Positions 51,823 to 59,890 of a DNA stretch of 64,000 nucleotides are shown here, piece by piece. The position numbers were made by a program, and so were the translations under genes. Each line of letters starts with the position of its first letter. Position 1 is the stretch's first letter. The DNA comes from Novosphingobium album (ex Hu et al. 2023) (GTDB lineage Bacteria > Pseudomonadota > Alphaproteobacteria > Sphingomonadales > Sphingomonadaceae): positions 53,140 through 117,139 of the forward strand of contig NZ_JALHLE010000028.1 in NCBI RefSeq assembly GCF_022832385.1. Direction: 5' to 3'. The notes under the pieces are model-generated. The model was given only the letters and a program-made list of their open reading frames with translations. It made no database searches and was not told the DNA's origin.

Positions 51823-53858
51823 GCCGATGCGTCCAGAGCGAAGGCAGCCTGGTCGTTGTTGACTGACAGCGCGAGCGCACCGGGTTTGGCCCAGATCTCG
51901 CGGCTCGAGAGGAAGAAGCTTTCGCCCATGTCGGCAAGGATGAGGCTTTCGCCGATCGTTTCGGCCATTCCGGTAGCGGCAGCGCCGGGGACCATATTGC
52001 CGATCCATTCACGCTTGGTGACGTCGCTACCCTCGATCAGGTCGAAGGGAGTATGGCAGCGCCAGATATCGCCTTGCTCGGTTGTTTCCTGGAAGAAGAT
52101 TTCTTCGGGATCGAACAGGGACTGCAAGGCGCCGAGATCCAGCGTGGTGAACGGGCGGTGCCAGGTGCCGTCGGTGGCGATGATCCGGCAGGTCAGGCGA
52201 TCGTCGGGCTTGGGCAGCGTGATCGGATCGCTGTCGAATACTGCCTCGCGCGGGTCAGCGACGGACCAGGAACCGTTGTTGTTCTTCGCATAGGCAGGGA
52301 TCGCGCGCGAGGTTTGGTGCCATGCCGTCACACCGTAATGCCCTTGCGTAGAGTAGCCTTCGCGATCGGGGCGATTAAGGCAGGCGGGCCGGGGATCCGC
52401 GACGGCAAAGGCACCATCACCGGTGGTGCTGGCACCGATCACGGCGCGGGTGCTGCGATCGTAGGGCGTCACCTTGTATTTGGTGGTGGTATATCCCTTT
52501 CCCTCTGGACGCGGGTCCGCGACAGCGACGCCGCCGGCAGGGCCGCCGGGTCCGGCGACGGCCGGTGAAGCCTGATCGAAGGGAACGATGCGAAATACGT
52601 TGTTGAAGCGCGGTTTCCCGGCGATGCGCGGATCCGCGATCGAGTGGGCCCCTCCGCCGGGAAGGGATTGGCCGGATACGGTTCCCGCATTCTTGTCCCA
52701 TTCGTTGACGCCGTATTGGTGGTAGGTCTGATTGGCGCTCGCGGGCGGCCGGGGATCTGCAACGCTGTAAGCGCCGTTGGTCGAAGAGCTCCGGCCAGCG
52801 ACTGTCCCGGTGTGTTTTTGCCATTCGCGCACGCCCAGGACGTCGGCATTCCAACGCGTATCGACACGGGGATCGGCAACAGAGAAGCGGCCCTGCCCCG
52901 GAGCGCGGTGGGTGGTGATGACCGGCGCGGTATCGGCCCAGGCATTCACGCCCAGCGCATTTTCCCGCAGCGGCATTTCGGGCACCACGCCGAAATCCCG
53001 CAGGTTTCCATCGACCACGGATAGCTCGTTGAGAGCCCGCCAGTCCTTGCCGGCAGGCACAAGAGCAAGGCGCAGCCATGTCTTCCACTGCAGGGCGGGC
53101 ACCCGGTGCATGGCGCCGGCTATGGGATCGCCGGGAAGAGGCAGTTTGCCGATGACTTCACCGACGCCGCGCAAGCGGTGTTCGCGGGGCTGGTAAATGA
53201 ACGGCGGTACTTTTTCGATGTGTCGTGCTATTAGCAGTGCGCGTTTGCGGCTTTGGGCCAGGTTGCCGATGACGCCGCAATCATGCGTGTCGAGGTTTAC
53301 GGAATAGCCGTAGGCGCGGAACAGCGCGGTGATCTGGTCGAGTAGCCATTTGCCGCGCGTCAGGATCCTGGGGACGTTCTCGAAGAGGATAACCGGGATC
53401 GGGTTGTCCTTATAGGCTTCCAGCATTAGCCAGACGCCGCGCAGGGTGAGGCGATTGAGCGCCTGGTACTTGTCCGTTTTGGACTGGGCGGCGGAGAGCA
53501 GCCCCGAGAAGCCCTTGCACGGCGCCGAAAGGAAAGCGACGTCGACTACCGGGCCAAAAGCCTTACGGATGTCGGCGGGGATCGCCTCCTGCCAGTCGTT
53601 CGCCGGTTCGCGGCCGTGCCACATCATGTATTGTTCGCGATCGAACAGGTCCATGACGGTGCCCTGGCAGCCGGTGATCCGCGAAAAATTGCGGATGGCG
53701 CCGGCGTCTACATCGATACCTCCGACACAAACGAAGCGGGCCAGAGTGTTGCCGACGCGGGGCGAGGCTTTGTTGAAGCCCCTCGCGCCGCCACCGATGC
53801 CACAGAACAGGTGAGCATGGCGGATTTCGCGCACGCGGGTAATCGCCCCATGATGCAT
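51819..53858 (-). CDS. C5-cytosine DNA methyltransferase with six internal VADPR repeats
   Basis: 679 residues. C5-methyltransferase motifs are clear: FCGIGGGARGF at 18-28 (motif I), SAPCKGFSG near 112 with the catalytic Cys (motif IV) and VILFENVPR near 157 (ENV, motif VI). The usual target-recognition part is replaced or extended by about 235 residues (roughly 305-540) made of six degenerate repeats of 38-48 residues, each ending in [SA][VI]ADPR and containing a W/Y-x-x-x-[ST]-x-[AT]-[VI] core such as AGTVSG. The C-terminal part REWIGNMVPGAAATGMAETI supplies motifs IX-X. It can methylate cytosine as protection against host restriction. The repeats are unusual (see findings). Confidence 0.88.
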   Translation of the reverse strand: MHHGAITRVREIRHAHLFCGIGGGARGFNKASPRVGNTLARFVCVGGIDVDAGAIRNFSRITGCQGTVMDLFDREQYMMWHGREPANDWQEAIPADIRKAFGPVVDVAFLSAPCKGFSGLLSAAQSKTDKYQALNRLTLRGVWLMLEAYKDNPIPVILFENVPRILTRGKWLLDQITALFRAYGYSVNLDTHDCGVIGNLAQSRKRALLIARHIEKVPPFIYQPREHRLRGVGEVIGKLPLPGDPIAGAMHRVPALQWKTWLRLALVPAGKDWRALNELSVVDGNLRDFGVVPEMPLRENALGVNAWADTAPVITTHRAPGQGRFSVADPRVDTRWNADVLGVREWQKHTGTVAGRSSSTNGAYSVADPRPPASANQTYHQYGVNEWDKNAGTVSGQSLPGGGAHSIADPRIAGKPRFNNVFRIVPFDQASPAVAGPGGPAGGVAVADPRPEGKGYTTTKYKVTPYDRSTRAVIGASTTGDGAFAVADPRPACLNRPDREGYSTQGHYGVTAWHQTSRAIPAYAKNNNGSWSVADPREAVFDSDPITLPKPDDRLTCRIIATDGTWHRPFTTLDLGALQSLFDPEEIFFQETTEQGDIWRCHTPFDLIEGSDVTKREWIGNMVPGAAATGMAETIGESLILADMGESFFLSSREIWAKPGALALSVNNDQAAFALDASA

Positions 53859-53889
53859 GGTTCGCAGCCTTCCTGAAATGGGGGTTGAG

Positions 53890-54195
53890 TTATGCCGGAC
53901 GAACTTCCGGCTCCGGGTCCGTCACATCACCGAGGATGATGTTGATGCCCGCGGATTTGAGTTCGCGGCAGAGTGCCGCCTTGCGCTCGTCGGAATCACC
54001 GGTGTGGCAGATGTAGCTGCAGCGAGCTTGGTGGAAGGCAAATCCGGAGCGTTTCAGGCAGCCACGAAAGCGTTGGTGGGTTCGCTGGCTCCAGTTGTAG
54101 GTGCCGGCGTAGTTGCGAAACGCGGCCACGGCATGCACGGAACCGTAGTTCTCCTCGCGCCAGCGCAGTTCGATTTGGGGCTTTGCCTTGGTCAT
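53890..54195 (-). CDS. Small hypothetical protein
   Basis: 101 residues; the start overlaps its upstream neighbour by four bases. KPQIELRWREENYGSVHAV and CSYICHTGDSDERKAALC with two Cys pairs are the notable parts. It lies between the methyltransferase and a second unknown gene. I recognise no family. Confidence 0.6.
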   Translation of the reverse strand: MTKAKPQIELRWREENYGSVHAVAAFRNYAGTYNWSQRTHQRFRGCLKRSGFAFHQARCSYICHTGDSDERKAALCRELKSAGINIILGDVTDPEPEVRPA

Positions 54196-54719
54196 GAGTG
54201 AGCTTCCCCCGGAATATCGACCAGACGGCTAAGTCGCGCTTGAGCGCTCTCGGCGCATTCGGGGAATGCGGCTGCGAGGTTGTTGTGGAGCGTCTCGAAG
54301 TGGGGAATCGCGAAGCGGCCGTCCGCGGCCGGCCTTGTGGTCAGCAGCGCGCCGATGACGACTTCGTCAAGCTGGGGACGCGGAATGCGGGCGACTACTC
54401 CATCATAGTCGATCGGTGGCGCCATTCCGGCATCGTGCCAGTTGTCGAGTCCGTCCTCTACCGCTTCAGCATAGGCGGAAACAGCGGTGTCGTTCTCATT
54501 ATCGATCTGCAGGACGAGCGTGCGATAGGTGCCGAAATCATGCTGGTTGGGCTTGCTGGTGAGCCGGCAGCCTTCGGGGGGAAGGCCATGGATAGCGATG
54601 ATAGCGATCCGGTAGGCGTCGATTTCGAAGCGGTTGACCCGTTCGAAGTCAGGGGTTTGGCCAAGCTGGGCGCACTCGGCGTTGGCCGGTGCTGCTCCGA
54701 TATCGATGGTGTAGGACAA
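54192..54719 (-). CDS. Hypothetical protein with TTG start
   Basis: 175 residues from TTG 54719, which has GGAGG five bases upstream and the sequence LSYTIDIGAAP; the alternative start at 54752 lies inside a hairpin. RFEIDAYRIAIIAIHGLPPE and LVLQIDNENDTAVSAYAEA suggest a compact mixed fold. No family is recognised. The leader contains a purine-rich tract and a perfect hairpin, and the stop overlaps the next gene. Confidence 0.6.
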   Translation of the reverse strand: MSYTIDIGAAPANAECAQLGQTPDFERVNRFEIDAYRIAIIAIHGLPPEGCRLTSKPNQHDFGTYRTLVLQIDNENDTAVSAYAEAVEDGLDNWHDAGMAPPIDYDGVVARIPRPQLDEVVIGALLTTRPAADGRFAIPHFETLHNNLAAAFPECAESAQARLSRLVDIPGEAHS

Positions 54720-54729
54720 GGGAACCTCC

Positions 54730-54771
54730 GTCGATCCTTCATGGATCGACAAGCCCTTGCCCCCTCACCTC
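54730..54771 (-). repeat. Purine-rich leader element 6 with perfect hairpin
   Basis: Coding strand: GAGGTGAGGGGGCAAGGG (54754-54771), then GTCGATCC-ATGAA-GGATCGAC (54730-54750), then GGAGG and the TTG start. This is the clearest example of the tract-hairpin-ribosome-site order. Confidence 0.65.
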
Positions 54772-54810
54772 AAGCGCATCCGGATCTTGTATGGTAGTAT
54801 TGGCGTATTC

Positions 54811-55206
54811 TCAGGCCGCTTCGATGTCGGTCTGGGGAAAGTCATCGCCTTTGAACAGGAGCGGCACTCCGGCGATGCGCGCGCAGGCATAAGCGAAGCA
54901 ATCCCCGAAATTAAGCGCAGCTGGATGACGCGACTTGCCGTAGCGATCGTAAGCATCGATCGCCTGCTTGTGGGCTCGCGCTGGAACAGCGGTGACCTCG
55001 ATGCCGGCAAGCTGGAGGAACTCCTCGACGGCCTTGTGCGCCACGGCGACCTCCAGATCGAGGATGCGCCGAACCGCAAGGGCCGACTCCCATATTGCGA
55101 GAGGCGAAGTTATGCGTATGCGTGCATTCTGGAGACGCCTGAGCAGGTCAGCGGCATCGCTTTCCCCCGCGAGGATGGCGGTGATCGCCGATGCATCGAC
55201 GAACAT
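54811..55206 (-). CDS. vapC: VapC-like PIN-domain toxin
   Basis: 131 residues with a complete PIN signature: MFVDASAITAIL (first Asp), PLAIWESALAVRR (Glu), NFGDCFAYACA (Asp) and LLFKGDDF (last Asp). VapC toxins are endoribonucleases. Its start shares one base with the stop of the upstream antitoxin gene (TAATG), the usual VapBC arrangement. Confidence 0.88.
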   Translation of the reverse strand: MFVDASAITAILAGESDAADLLRRLQNARIRITSPLAIWESALAVRRILDLEVAVAHKAVEEFLQLAGIEVTAVPARAHKQAIDAYDRYGKSRHPAALNFGDCFAYACARIAGVPLLFKGDDFPQTDIEAA

Positions 55207-55451
55207 TAAAGTTCTCCGTAAAGGTCGTCGATGAAAGCCTTGTCGGCAGCCCTGCCCGCATTTGGCCCTGCACTGGCACGCAGTGCGCGCGCGAATGCCA
55301 GGCCCTTGTCGACGAGGGTCGGCGTTTGTTCTTCGCGTTCCAGTTCGTGTTCGAGCGCTCGGCGCACCGCTTCGGTCTTGCTTACACGCTGGATCGCGGC
55401 GAGGCGCTGCGCCATGCGGTTGACCTCCTCGTCCTTGACGTAAAGAGACAT
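55206..55451 (-). CDS. vapB: VapB-like antitoxin
   Basis: 81 residues from the ATG at 55451. MSLYVKDEEVNRMAQRLAAI followed by RVSKTEAVRRALEHELERE is the N-terminal DNA-binding and helical pattern of the VapB/Rv0623-type antitoxins. The C-terminus (DKAFIDDLYGEL) matches the toxin-contacting tail. With VapC it forms a stabilisation module and likely autoregulates from the short AT-rich gap upstream. Confidence 0.85.
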   Translation of the reverse strand: MSLYVKDEEVNRMAQRLAAIQRVSKTEAVRRALEHELEREEQTPTLVDKGLAFARALRASAGPNAGRAADKAFIDDLYGEL

Positions 55452-55520
55452 CGGAATATCCTCCATTGCGTTGGGATATACTACACGGCCGGGTCTAATC
55501 CAACTGTGTCCCGACAGGGG

Positions 55521-56030
55521 TCATTCCGGCTCGATCGTGAAGTTCCAGCCATGGACGTGGAGCATCTCGTTCTCGCTGCGGTCGAAGGCAAGGAAGGTGG
55601 AATCGAGATCGGTGCCGGGTTCGATCAGCAGCTCAAGAGTGTGCTGGGAACAGTCCGCCACGACTGCGCGCGTATATCCGGCCTCGCGTGCTTCCGCTTC
55701 GGAGCGGATCGGCGGAGGCGTTGCCTGGATGAAGGGCTTGGCGGCCATTTGGGCCGGACCGTCGAATGTGCCGAGCGACTTGAGGCGGTCGGTTTCGAGC
55801 ATAGCGCCAAGATTGTCTGGAAGGTCGGCATAGTCCGCTGCGAGGGCGATCGCTGCCGCGGCGGTGGGGAGTTCGCCGGGCGCGGTGCCGCGCCAAATGA
55901 AAATGGCCTCTTCGCCATCGATTCGTGGATGGGGCTGCATCACCTGGACGAAGAACGTCGCCAGCGGGCGATCCCATCCGATCGTAACGCTGTTGGCAAC
56001 GTCTTTGCCGGGAAAGTCATATCGGCTCAT
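55521..56030 (-). CDS. Hypothetical leading-region protein
   Basis: 169 residues from the ATG at 56030. Central GWDRPLATFFVQVMQP and IFIWRGTAPGELPTAAAAIA, then LHVHGWNFTIEPE at the end. It is soluble and acidic. The same gene type seems to recur beside ArdC and DUF7007 genes on alphaproteobacterial plasmids, but that is recollection. No function assigned. Confidence 0.65.
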   Translation of the reverse strand: MSRYDFPGKDVANSVTIGWDRPLATFFVQVMQPHPRIDGEEAIFIWRGTAPGELPTAAAAIALAADYADLPDNLGAMLETDRLKSLGTFDGPAQMAAKPFIQATPPPIRSEAEAREAGYTRAVVADCSQHTLELLIEPGTDLDSTFLAFDRSENEMLHVHGWNFTIEPE

Positions 56031-56128
56031 GATCATGGATCTCCTGTCAATTGGTCAACATCAGGCATTCGGGTTGCCGTTGCCGCAGGTGCGCCGCCGG
56101 GCAAATTGCTCGATGCCGACCGTTCGCA

Positions 56129-56344
56129 CTATCGGGATTGCGGGGCGGGTTTTACGGCGACAGCGCGGAAGTTTTCGGCACCGATGACTTCGCTGTCCCA
56201 AGGTCGCGCTGCGCATGGCTCGACGTGGCCGTGGTGTGTCTGGTCGTTGATCAGGGTGCGGACTTCGCGCCGGGCCTGTGCTTGAGTGAGCCATTTGGGG
56301 CAGCGGATGCGGACAACGACATCGATGGTCTTGGATGAGGTCAT
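56129..56344 (-). CDS. Small basic hypothetical protein
   Basis: 71 residues from the ATG at 56344 with AAGGA upstream; an ATG nine bases before is an alternative. SKTIDVVVRIRCPKWLTQAQ and REVRTLINDQTHHGHVEP read as a small alpha/beta domain. It is placed between two other unknown genes of the same direction. No family known. Confidence 0.55.
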   Translation of the reverse strand: MTSSKTIDVVVRIRCPKWLTQAQARREVRTLINDQTHHGHVEPCAARPWDSEVIGAENFRAVAVKPAPQSR

Positions 56345-56373
56345 GGGCGACATCCTTGATAGAGTAAAATGCC

Positions 56374-57048
56374 TTACGCGGCGACTGTTTCAGGAATGGC
56401 TGGCGCCTGGGCAGCGGCCGCCAGCGCATGAGATTGCCTTGTGGCGCCAAGTTGCAGCTCGCGTCGGATTCGGGCGGCGAAACGCGCCGTCTTCACGAAT
56501 TCACGCATGGAGGCGAAGCGCAAGCGATCGCGCGCCGCTGGTCCGCGCTTGGCGAAGTATTGAACTTCGTTGCCCTCGTGGAGCGGACCGACGCTCAGAG
56601 ACACCTCGAGGTCGCACGAGCTGAGCACGACGGCGCCGGAAATCGCTGGGTCGCCGTGAAACGAGGTCACGCGATAGGAGCCTTCAGGAGTCCCGAGGGC
56701 TTTGGCAAGTCCGCGCATGGCGGTCCGGCCGTCGGCATGAAAGCGTTCTTTGGCCGCCCGGTCGTTGTTGACGCCGTGTAGTGCGAGCGAAAGCAACGCC
56801 GGGAAGCGCTCGAGTTCACCCACACGGTGGCGGCAAAGCGCGCGCAGGCTCTCATCATCGGCGCGGAATGCCATGATGCGGGCGAAGTGGCGGACGAGAA
56901 GAACGATGGCTGGATCGTGTTCAGGATCGACGCCGGCGTTGCGGCAATCTTCGATGCCCTTGCCGAGCGCGTGGAACGTCGCAGCGATCGTCGTGAGACT
57001 GCTGGGATCGAGCGCCTGTTGGTGGCGAAACGGGACGTCGTATGTCAT
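56374..57048 (-). CDS. Hypothetical leading-region protein
   Basis: 224 residues from the ATG at 57048. LTTIAATFHALGKGIEDCRN and IMAFRADDESLRALCRHR are helical; the second half has GAVVLSSCDLEVSLSVGP and KRGPAARDRLRFASMREF. No recognised family. It follows the TGT-like gene by about 80 bases, with a purine-rich leader and hairpin in between, so it may be regulated separately from it. Confidence 0.6.
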   Translation of the reverse strand: MTYDVPFRHQQALDPSSLTTIAATFHALGKGIEDCRNAGVDPEHDPAIVLLVRHFARIMAFRADDESLRALCRHRVGELERFPALLSLALHGVNNDRAAKERFHADGRTAMRGLAKALGTPEGSYRVTSFHGDPAISGAVVLSSCDLEVSLSVGPLHEGNEVQYFAKRGPAARDRLRFASMREFVKTARFAARIRRELQLGATRQSHALAAAAQAPAIPETVAA

Positions 57049-57069
57049 CGTGGGGCTCCGGGACGGACC

Positions 57070-57112
57070 GGGCGCAATCATCGCGCCCGCCCTTCCCTTC
57101 CCCCCTCTTCTC
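57070..57112 (-). repeat. Purine-rich leader element 7 with hairpin
   Basis: Coding-strand GGAGAAGAGGGGGGAAGGGA (the tract continues to 57091) is followed by hairpin GGGCGC/GCGCCC (57070-57088), about 22 bases before the 57048 start. Confidence 0.65.
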
Positions 57113-57127
57113 CGGGGCTAATGGCCT

Positions 57128-58147
57128 TCAGGCGGCGTTGTTCCGTTCGCGGTAGATGTCGGCTGCCCATTCCTCGATCCAACCGCCGGTCACTTCATCG
57201 TGAGCGAGGTCGCCGGATTCGATGAGGGCTCGCATCTCGTCCCGGGCCTGCTCCACGGCCGCCTCCCATGGATCGGCAGGGATCGTTTTCGGGACAGGAC
57301 TGGGCGCGATCGCAAGAGGACGATGGGGCTCGCTGAGGCGATCAAGCTGCGCCCCTGTCCAGCGCTCCATATGGTCTGCTGCGAGCTCGTCGGACTTGGA
57401 CACGCGCCGGCGATGCGCGTCACGGCGTGCCGCGGTGCCCCAGGCCTGCGAGTCAAGCGAAGCGACGCGGTGGGCATAGGGTTGCAGGTATGGGATGGCA
57501 GAACCTTTGACACCGAAGAGGTGGAGCCGTGGTCCGGGATTGGGCAGAATCTTGTCGAGGTGTGCGACAACCGCGAGCAGGCCGTCTGGCCCATCGATGT
57601 CGCGGCGGCACATCGATCCGACGCCTACGACGGCGCCGGGAAGCATCGACCAGGCGAGGGCTTCCGCGCACCGTTCGTAGTCCTGCGGGTATCGCCCCTG
57701 CAGCACGGGCATGAACCGGTCGATGATCCCGAGGTCGGCCGCGCGTGAGCGGCATTCGCGGTTGGTGGCGACAGTTCGCGAGATCCGGTCGAGGACTTCG
57801 GCGCGATCGTTTGCGATTTCGGCCTCGCAGCAATAGTCGGCAGCCGCGAAACGACGGAAGGGATAGGACGCGGCTAGCCTCATGTAGTCGGCGATCGACC
57901 AAGGGTAACCGCCATATCTGGCCATCAGGACATATCCGGCGCTGTCCAGATCGAGGCTTTTGAGCCCATGGGCATTGTCAAGCTGGCCGGTGCGCCAGCC
58001 TTGCCATTCGCGCCAGCCACCTGAAGCGGTGCGCCATCGCGACAGGCAGTTTGCGGAAATCAGCATGGGTTGCTGCATCATGCGCGCGCGCTGCAGGATG
58101 GGCCCTTCATTGAGGTGCGGCAGGCCGACGATGACCTCGATCGTCAT
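57128..58147 (-). CDS. TGT-superfamily protein (queuine tRNA-ribosyltransferase/DpdA-like)
   Basis: 339 residues that carry the ordered core motifs of tRNA-guanine transglycosylases. LDSAGYVLMARYGGYPW (about 67-83) corresponds to the DSGGFQ base-recognition loop. MPVLQGRYPQDY (146-157) matches the QG motif, VGVGSMCRR (174-182) the GGL/SVGE region and LHLFGVKG (208-215) the LMGVG motif. SLDSQAW (230-236) places an Asp where the nucleophile lies. The zinc-binding Cys/His cluster of bacterial TGT is absent. Such shortened enzymes include DpdA, which swaps guanine for 7-deazaguanine in DNA. It overlaps the DUF7007 gene by four bases. DNA as substrate is inferred from the plasmid context. Confidence 0.72.
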   Translation of the reverse strand: MTIEVIVGLPHLNEGPILQRARMMQQPMLISANCLSRWRTASGGWREWQGWRTGQLDNAHGLKSLDLDSAGYVLMARYGGYPWSIADYMRLAASYPFRRFAAADYCCEAEIANDRAEVLDRISRTVATNRECRSRAADLGIIDRFMPVLQGRYPQDYERCAEALAWSMLPGAVVGVGSMCRRDIDGPDGLLAVVAHLDKILPNPGPRLHLFGVKGSAIPYLQPYAHRVASLDSQAWGTAARRDAHRRRVSKSDELAADHMERWTGAQLDRLSEPHRPLAIAPSPVPKTIPADPWEAAVEQARDEMRALIESGDLAHDEVTGGWIEEWAADIYRERNNAA

Positions 58148-58749
58148 GGCAGGATCTCGGCGTCGAGTTCATCGAAGCTGATGACGCTGCCGCGCGCCTC
58201 GTAACGAGCTGCATCGACCAGGGCCTTGAACATGGGATCGGCGTATGTCGGGCGGGCCAGATGATCGACGCTGACAAGGGTATAGCCAAGGATACCGACT
58301 TTGCCCTCCGGCACCCAATCGGCCCAATCGCCATAGGCGGTGGTCACGACAAGCTTGCCGATGCGTGCCTCGAAGGCTTCGCGCTCACGCCTGACGTGGC
58401 TCTGGCGTCGTTCGAGGGCCTCGCTGGCATAGGCTTCCCAGCGTTCGGGTCGCCAACTCTTGACGGTACTGGTGGCGAGCGAGAGTTCGATGTCGAAGAG
58501 CGGATCTCCGGCAGCGGCAAAATCGGTCTGGAACGCCAGGATCACGAGTGACCAGTCAACGTCATGTTCGTATTCGGGTTCGTCCAGACGCAAGGCCGCA
58601 GGCATGGCGGCCTGGCGCGCTTCGGAGATGACAAAGCCGCCATGCGATGGGGTCACGACGCGCCAGATGCCGGGCAGGCGCTGGGTGGCCCTGACGGGTT
58701 TACCCCAACGGGTCATTTGGGGTGCGGGGGAGGAAGCGAATGCGGGCAT
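58144..58749 (-). CDS. DUF7007 protein, partner of the TGT-like gene
   Basis: 201 residues from the ATG at 58749, preceded by GAGGAGA. WRVVTPSHGGFVISEARQAA with MPAALRL and EYEHDVDWSLVILAFQ are the pattern I associate with DUF7007. The second half is helical and charged (RRQSHVRREREAFEARIGKL). Function unknown. It overlaps the TGT-like gene by four bases, so the two are translationally coupled and likely act in one pathway. A purine-rich leader precedes it. Confidence 0.72.
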   Translation of the reverse strand: MPAFASSPAPQMTRWGKPVRATQRLPGIWRVVTPSHGGFVISEARQAAMPAALRLDEPEYEHDVDWSLVILAFQTDFAAAGDPLFDIELSLATSTVKSWRPERWEAYASEALERRQSHVRREREAFEARIGKLVVTTAYGDWADWVPEGKVGILGYTLVSVDHLARPTYADPMFKALVDAARYEARGSVISFDELDAEILP

Positions 58750-58771
58750 GTATGTTCTCCTCGATCGTTCG

Positions 58772-58794
58772 CTCTCCCCTCCCCCCGCTCCCCT
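58772..58794 (-). repeat. Purine-rich leader element 8
   Basis: Coding-strand GAGGGGAGCGGGGGGAGGGG about 25-45 bases before the DUF7007 start. Only a weak CGATCG dyad follows. Confidence 0.6.
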
Positions 58795-58797
58795 CAT

Positions 58798-59013
58798 TCA
58801 GCGTCGGCGAGCGAGGCCGACATGGTCTCGACAACGGGGGCGGCGTTCGCAGTGTCGCCGGGCGCCCTCGGCGCTGTTGATGGCGCCGTGGAGGCGGGTC
58901 GCCGCCTTGGGGGCGCCTGCTTCGCGCAGGAGGCCGCGCGCACGGCGCATGAGTTTCAGGGCGTCGTCGATCTGATGCTTGGATCGCGGTGATGCGGGTT
59001 TCAGGCGGGACAT
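58798..59013 (-). CDS. Small basic hypothetical protein
   Basis: 71 residues with AGGAGG before the ATG at 59013. Helical and Arg/Lys-rich (SKHQIDDALKLMRRARGLLR, ARRHCERRPRCRDHVG). It overlaps its upstream neighbour by 13 bases. A nucleic-acid-binding role is possible from charge alone. No family recognised. Confidence 0.6.
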   Translation of the reverse strand: MSRLKPASPRSKHQIDDALKLMRRARGLLREAGAPKAATRLHGAINSAEGARRHCERRPRCRDHVGLARRR

Positions 59014-59225
59014 CTCAAGTCCTCCTGTCTCTTGAGGGCAATGCGCACGGCGACTTCGCTGGCCGATAGATCGGCGCGCTCGATCACGCGCCAGGGCTGC
59101 ATGTCGTTGCCGGGGGCGACCATGACGGCGATTCCGCCCTGCATCATGCGCTGCGCGACACGGATGGCATTCTCGCGGCTGCAGAGCCGTGCCCGCAGCG
59201 GCGAGAGGCTGGATGCCCTTCTCAT
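59001..59225 (-). CDS. Small hypothetical protein
   Basis: 74 residues; its ATG overlaps the DUF6927 stop (ATGA). VAQRMMQGGIAVMVAPGNDM and PWRVIERADLSASEVAVRIA suggest a small alpha/beta fold. It is part of the DUF6927-small-small-DUF7007-TGT run. No assignment. Confidence 0.6.
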   Translation of the reverse strand: MRRASSLSPLRARLCSRENAIRVAQRMMQGGIAVMVAPGNDMQPWRVIERADLSASEVAVRIALKRQEDLRCPA

Positions 59226-59866
59226 GGCGGTGGCATCGTTGAAGAAGGACGGGGCGCGAAGATCGTTCGATGGACCTTCGTTTCCGGGACGATCGACCAG
59301 TCGAGGTCACGGAAATTGCGGATGCGATAGTGGCCGTGCCTGCCAACGGGGCGGAAGGTTATGGTCGCGCCGCGTTTGATGACAGTGAACTCGTCACCGG
59401 CGAAGCCATCTGTGAAGGTGATCGCCTGCGGGAATTTGACGCGCATGCCATCGACGATCTTTCGGGAACGCTTCTGCAGGCGGGCGAGGCAGCGCCGGCG
59501 CCAGTCGAGAGAATATTCGTTAGTGGTTGGCGTGAGCAGGCGAAGGATGTTCTCCGGGGCCTCAGCTTCGCAAGGGCCCATGCTTTCGCTCATGTCCTTG
59601 TACCCGAAGTGCATGGCCTCCTTGTCCCTCGGGTTCCACTTTACGAGGCAGACCATGGCGATGACCTCGGTCGGCACGCCGTTTTCGGAGTATTGCACCG
59701 CTGCGTACCAGACCCGGTTGCCGGGGCAGGACGATGCAAGAACGCGGGCGCCGCGCGCGACTCCGGTGTCGTCCGGCGCATTGATGAAGGTGAACTGGGC
59801 GTCGAGATAGGACTTGGGGGTAGCGTGCCCGCCCATGTGGTGCCTGTTCATGAAAAGCCAGCCCAT
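59222..59866 (-). CDS. DUF6927 protein
   Basis: 214 residues. MGWLFMNRHHMGGHATPKSY and LDAQFTF form the characteristic start of DUF6927, a family seen near ArdC on plasmids; SCPGNRVWYAAVQY and CLVKWNPRDKEAMHFGYKDM follow. No catalytic residues are known. It is 24 bases downstream of the ArdC stop in the same operon and overlaps the next gene by four bases. Confidence 0.78.
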   Translation of the reverse strand: MGWLFMNRHHMGGHATPKSYLDAQFTFINAPDDTGVARGARVLASSCPGNRVWYAAVQYSENGVPTEVIAMVCLVKWNPRDKEAMHFGYKDMSESMGPCEAEAPENILRLLTPTTNEYSLDWRRRCLARLQKRSRKIVDGMRVKFPQAITFTDGFAGDEFTVIKRGATITFRPVGRHGHYRIRNFRDLDWSIVPETKVHRTIFAPRPSSTMPPP

Positions 59867-59890
59867 GGTGATGTCTCCTGATGTGTGAGG

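Noticed and set aside
52240..52900. Apparent direct DNA repeats that might suggest a CRISPR or satellite array
   Set aside because: They encode the VADPR protein repeats in one continuous frame, with codon-level variation and no uniform spacers.
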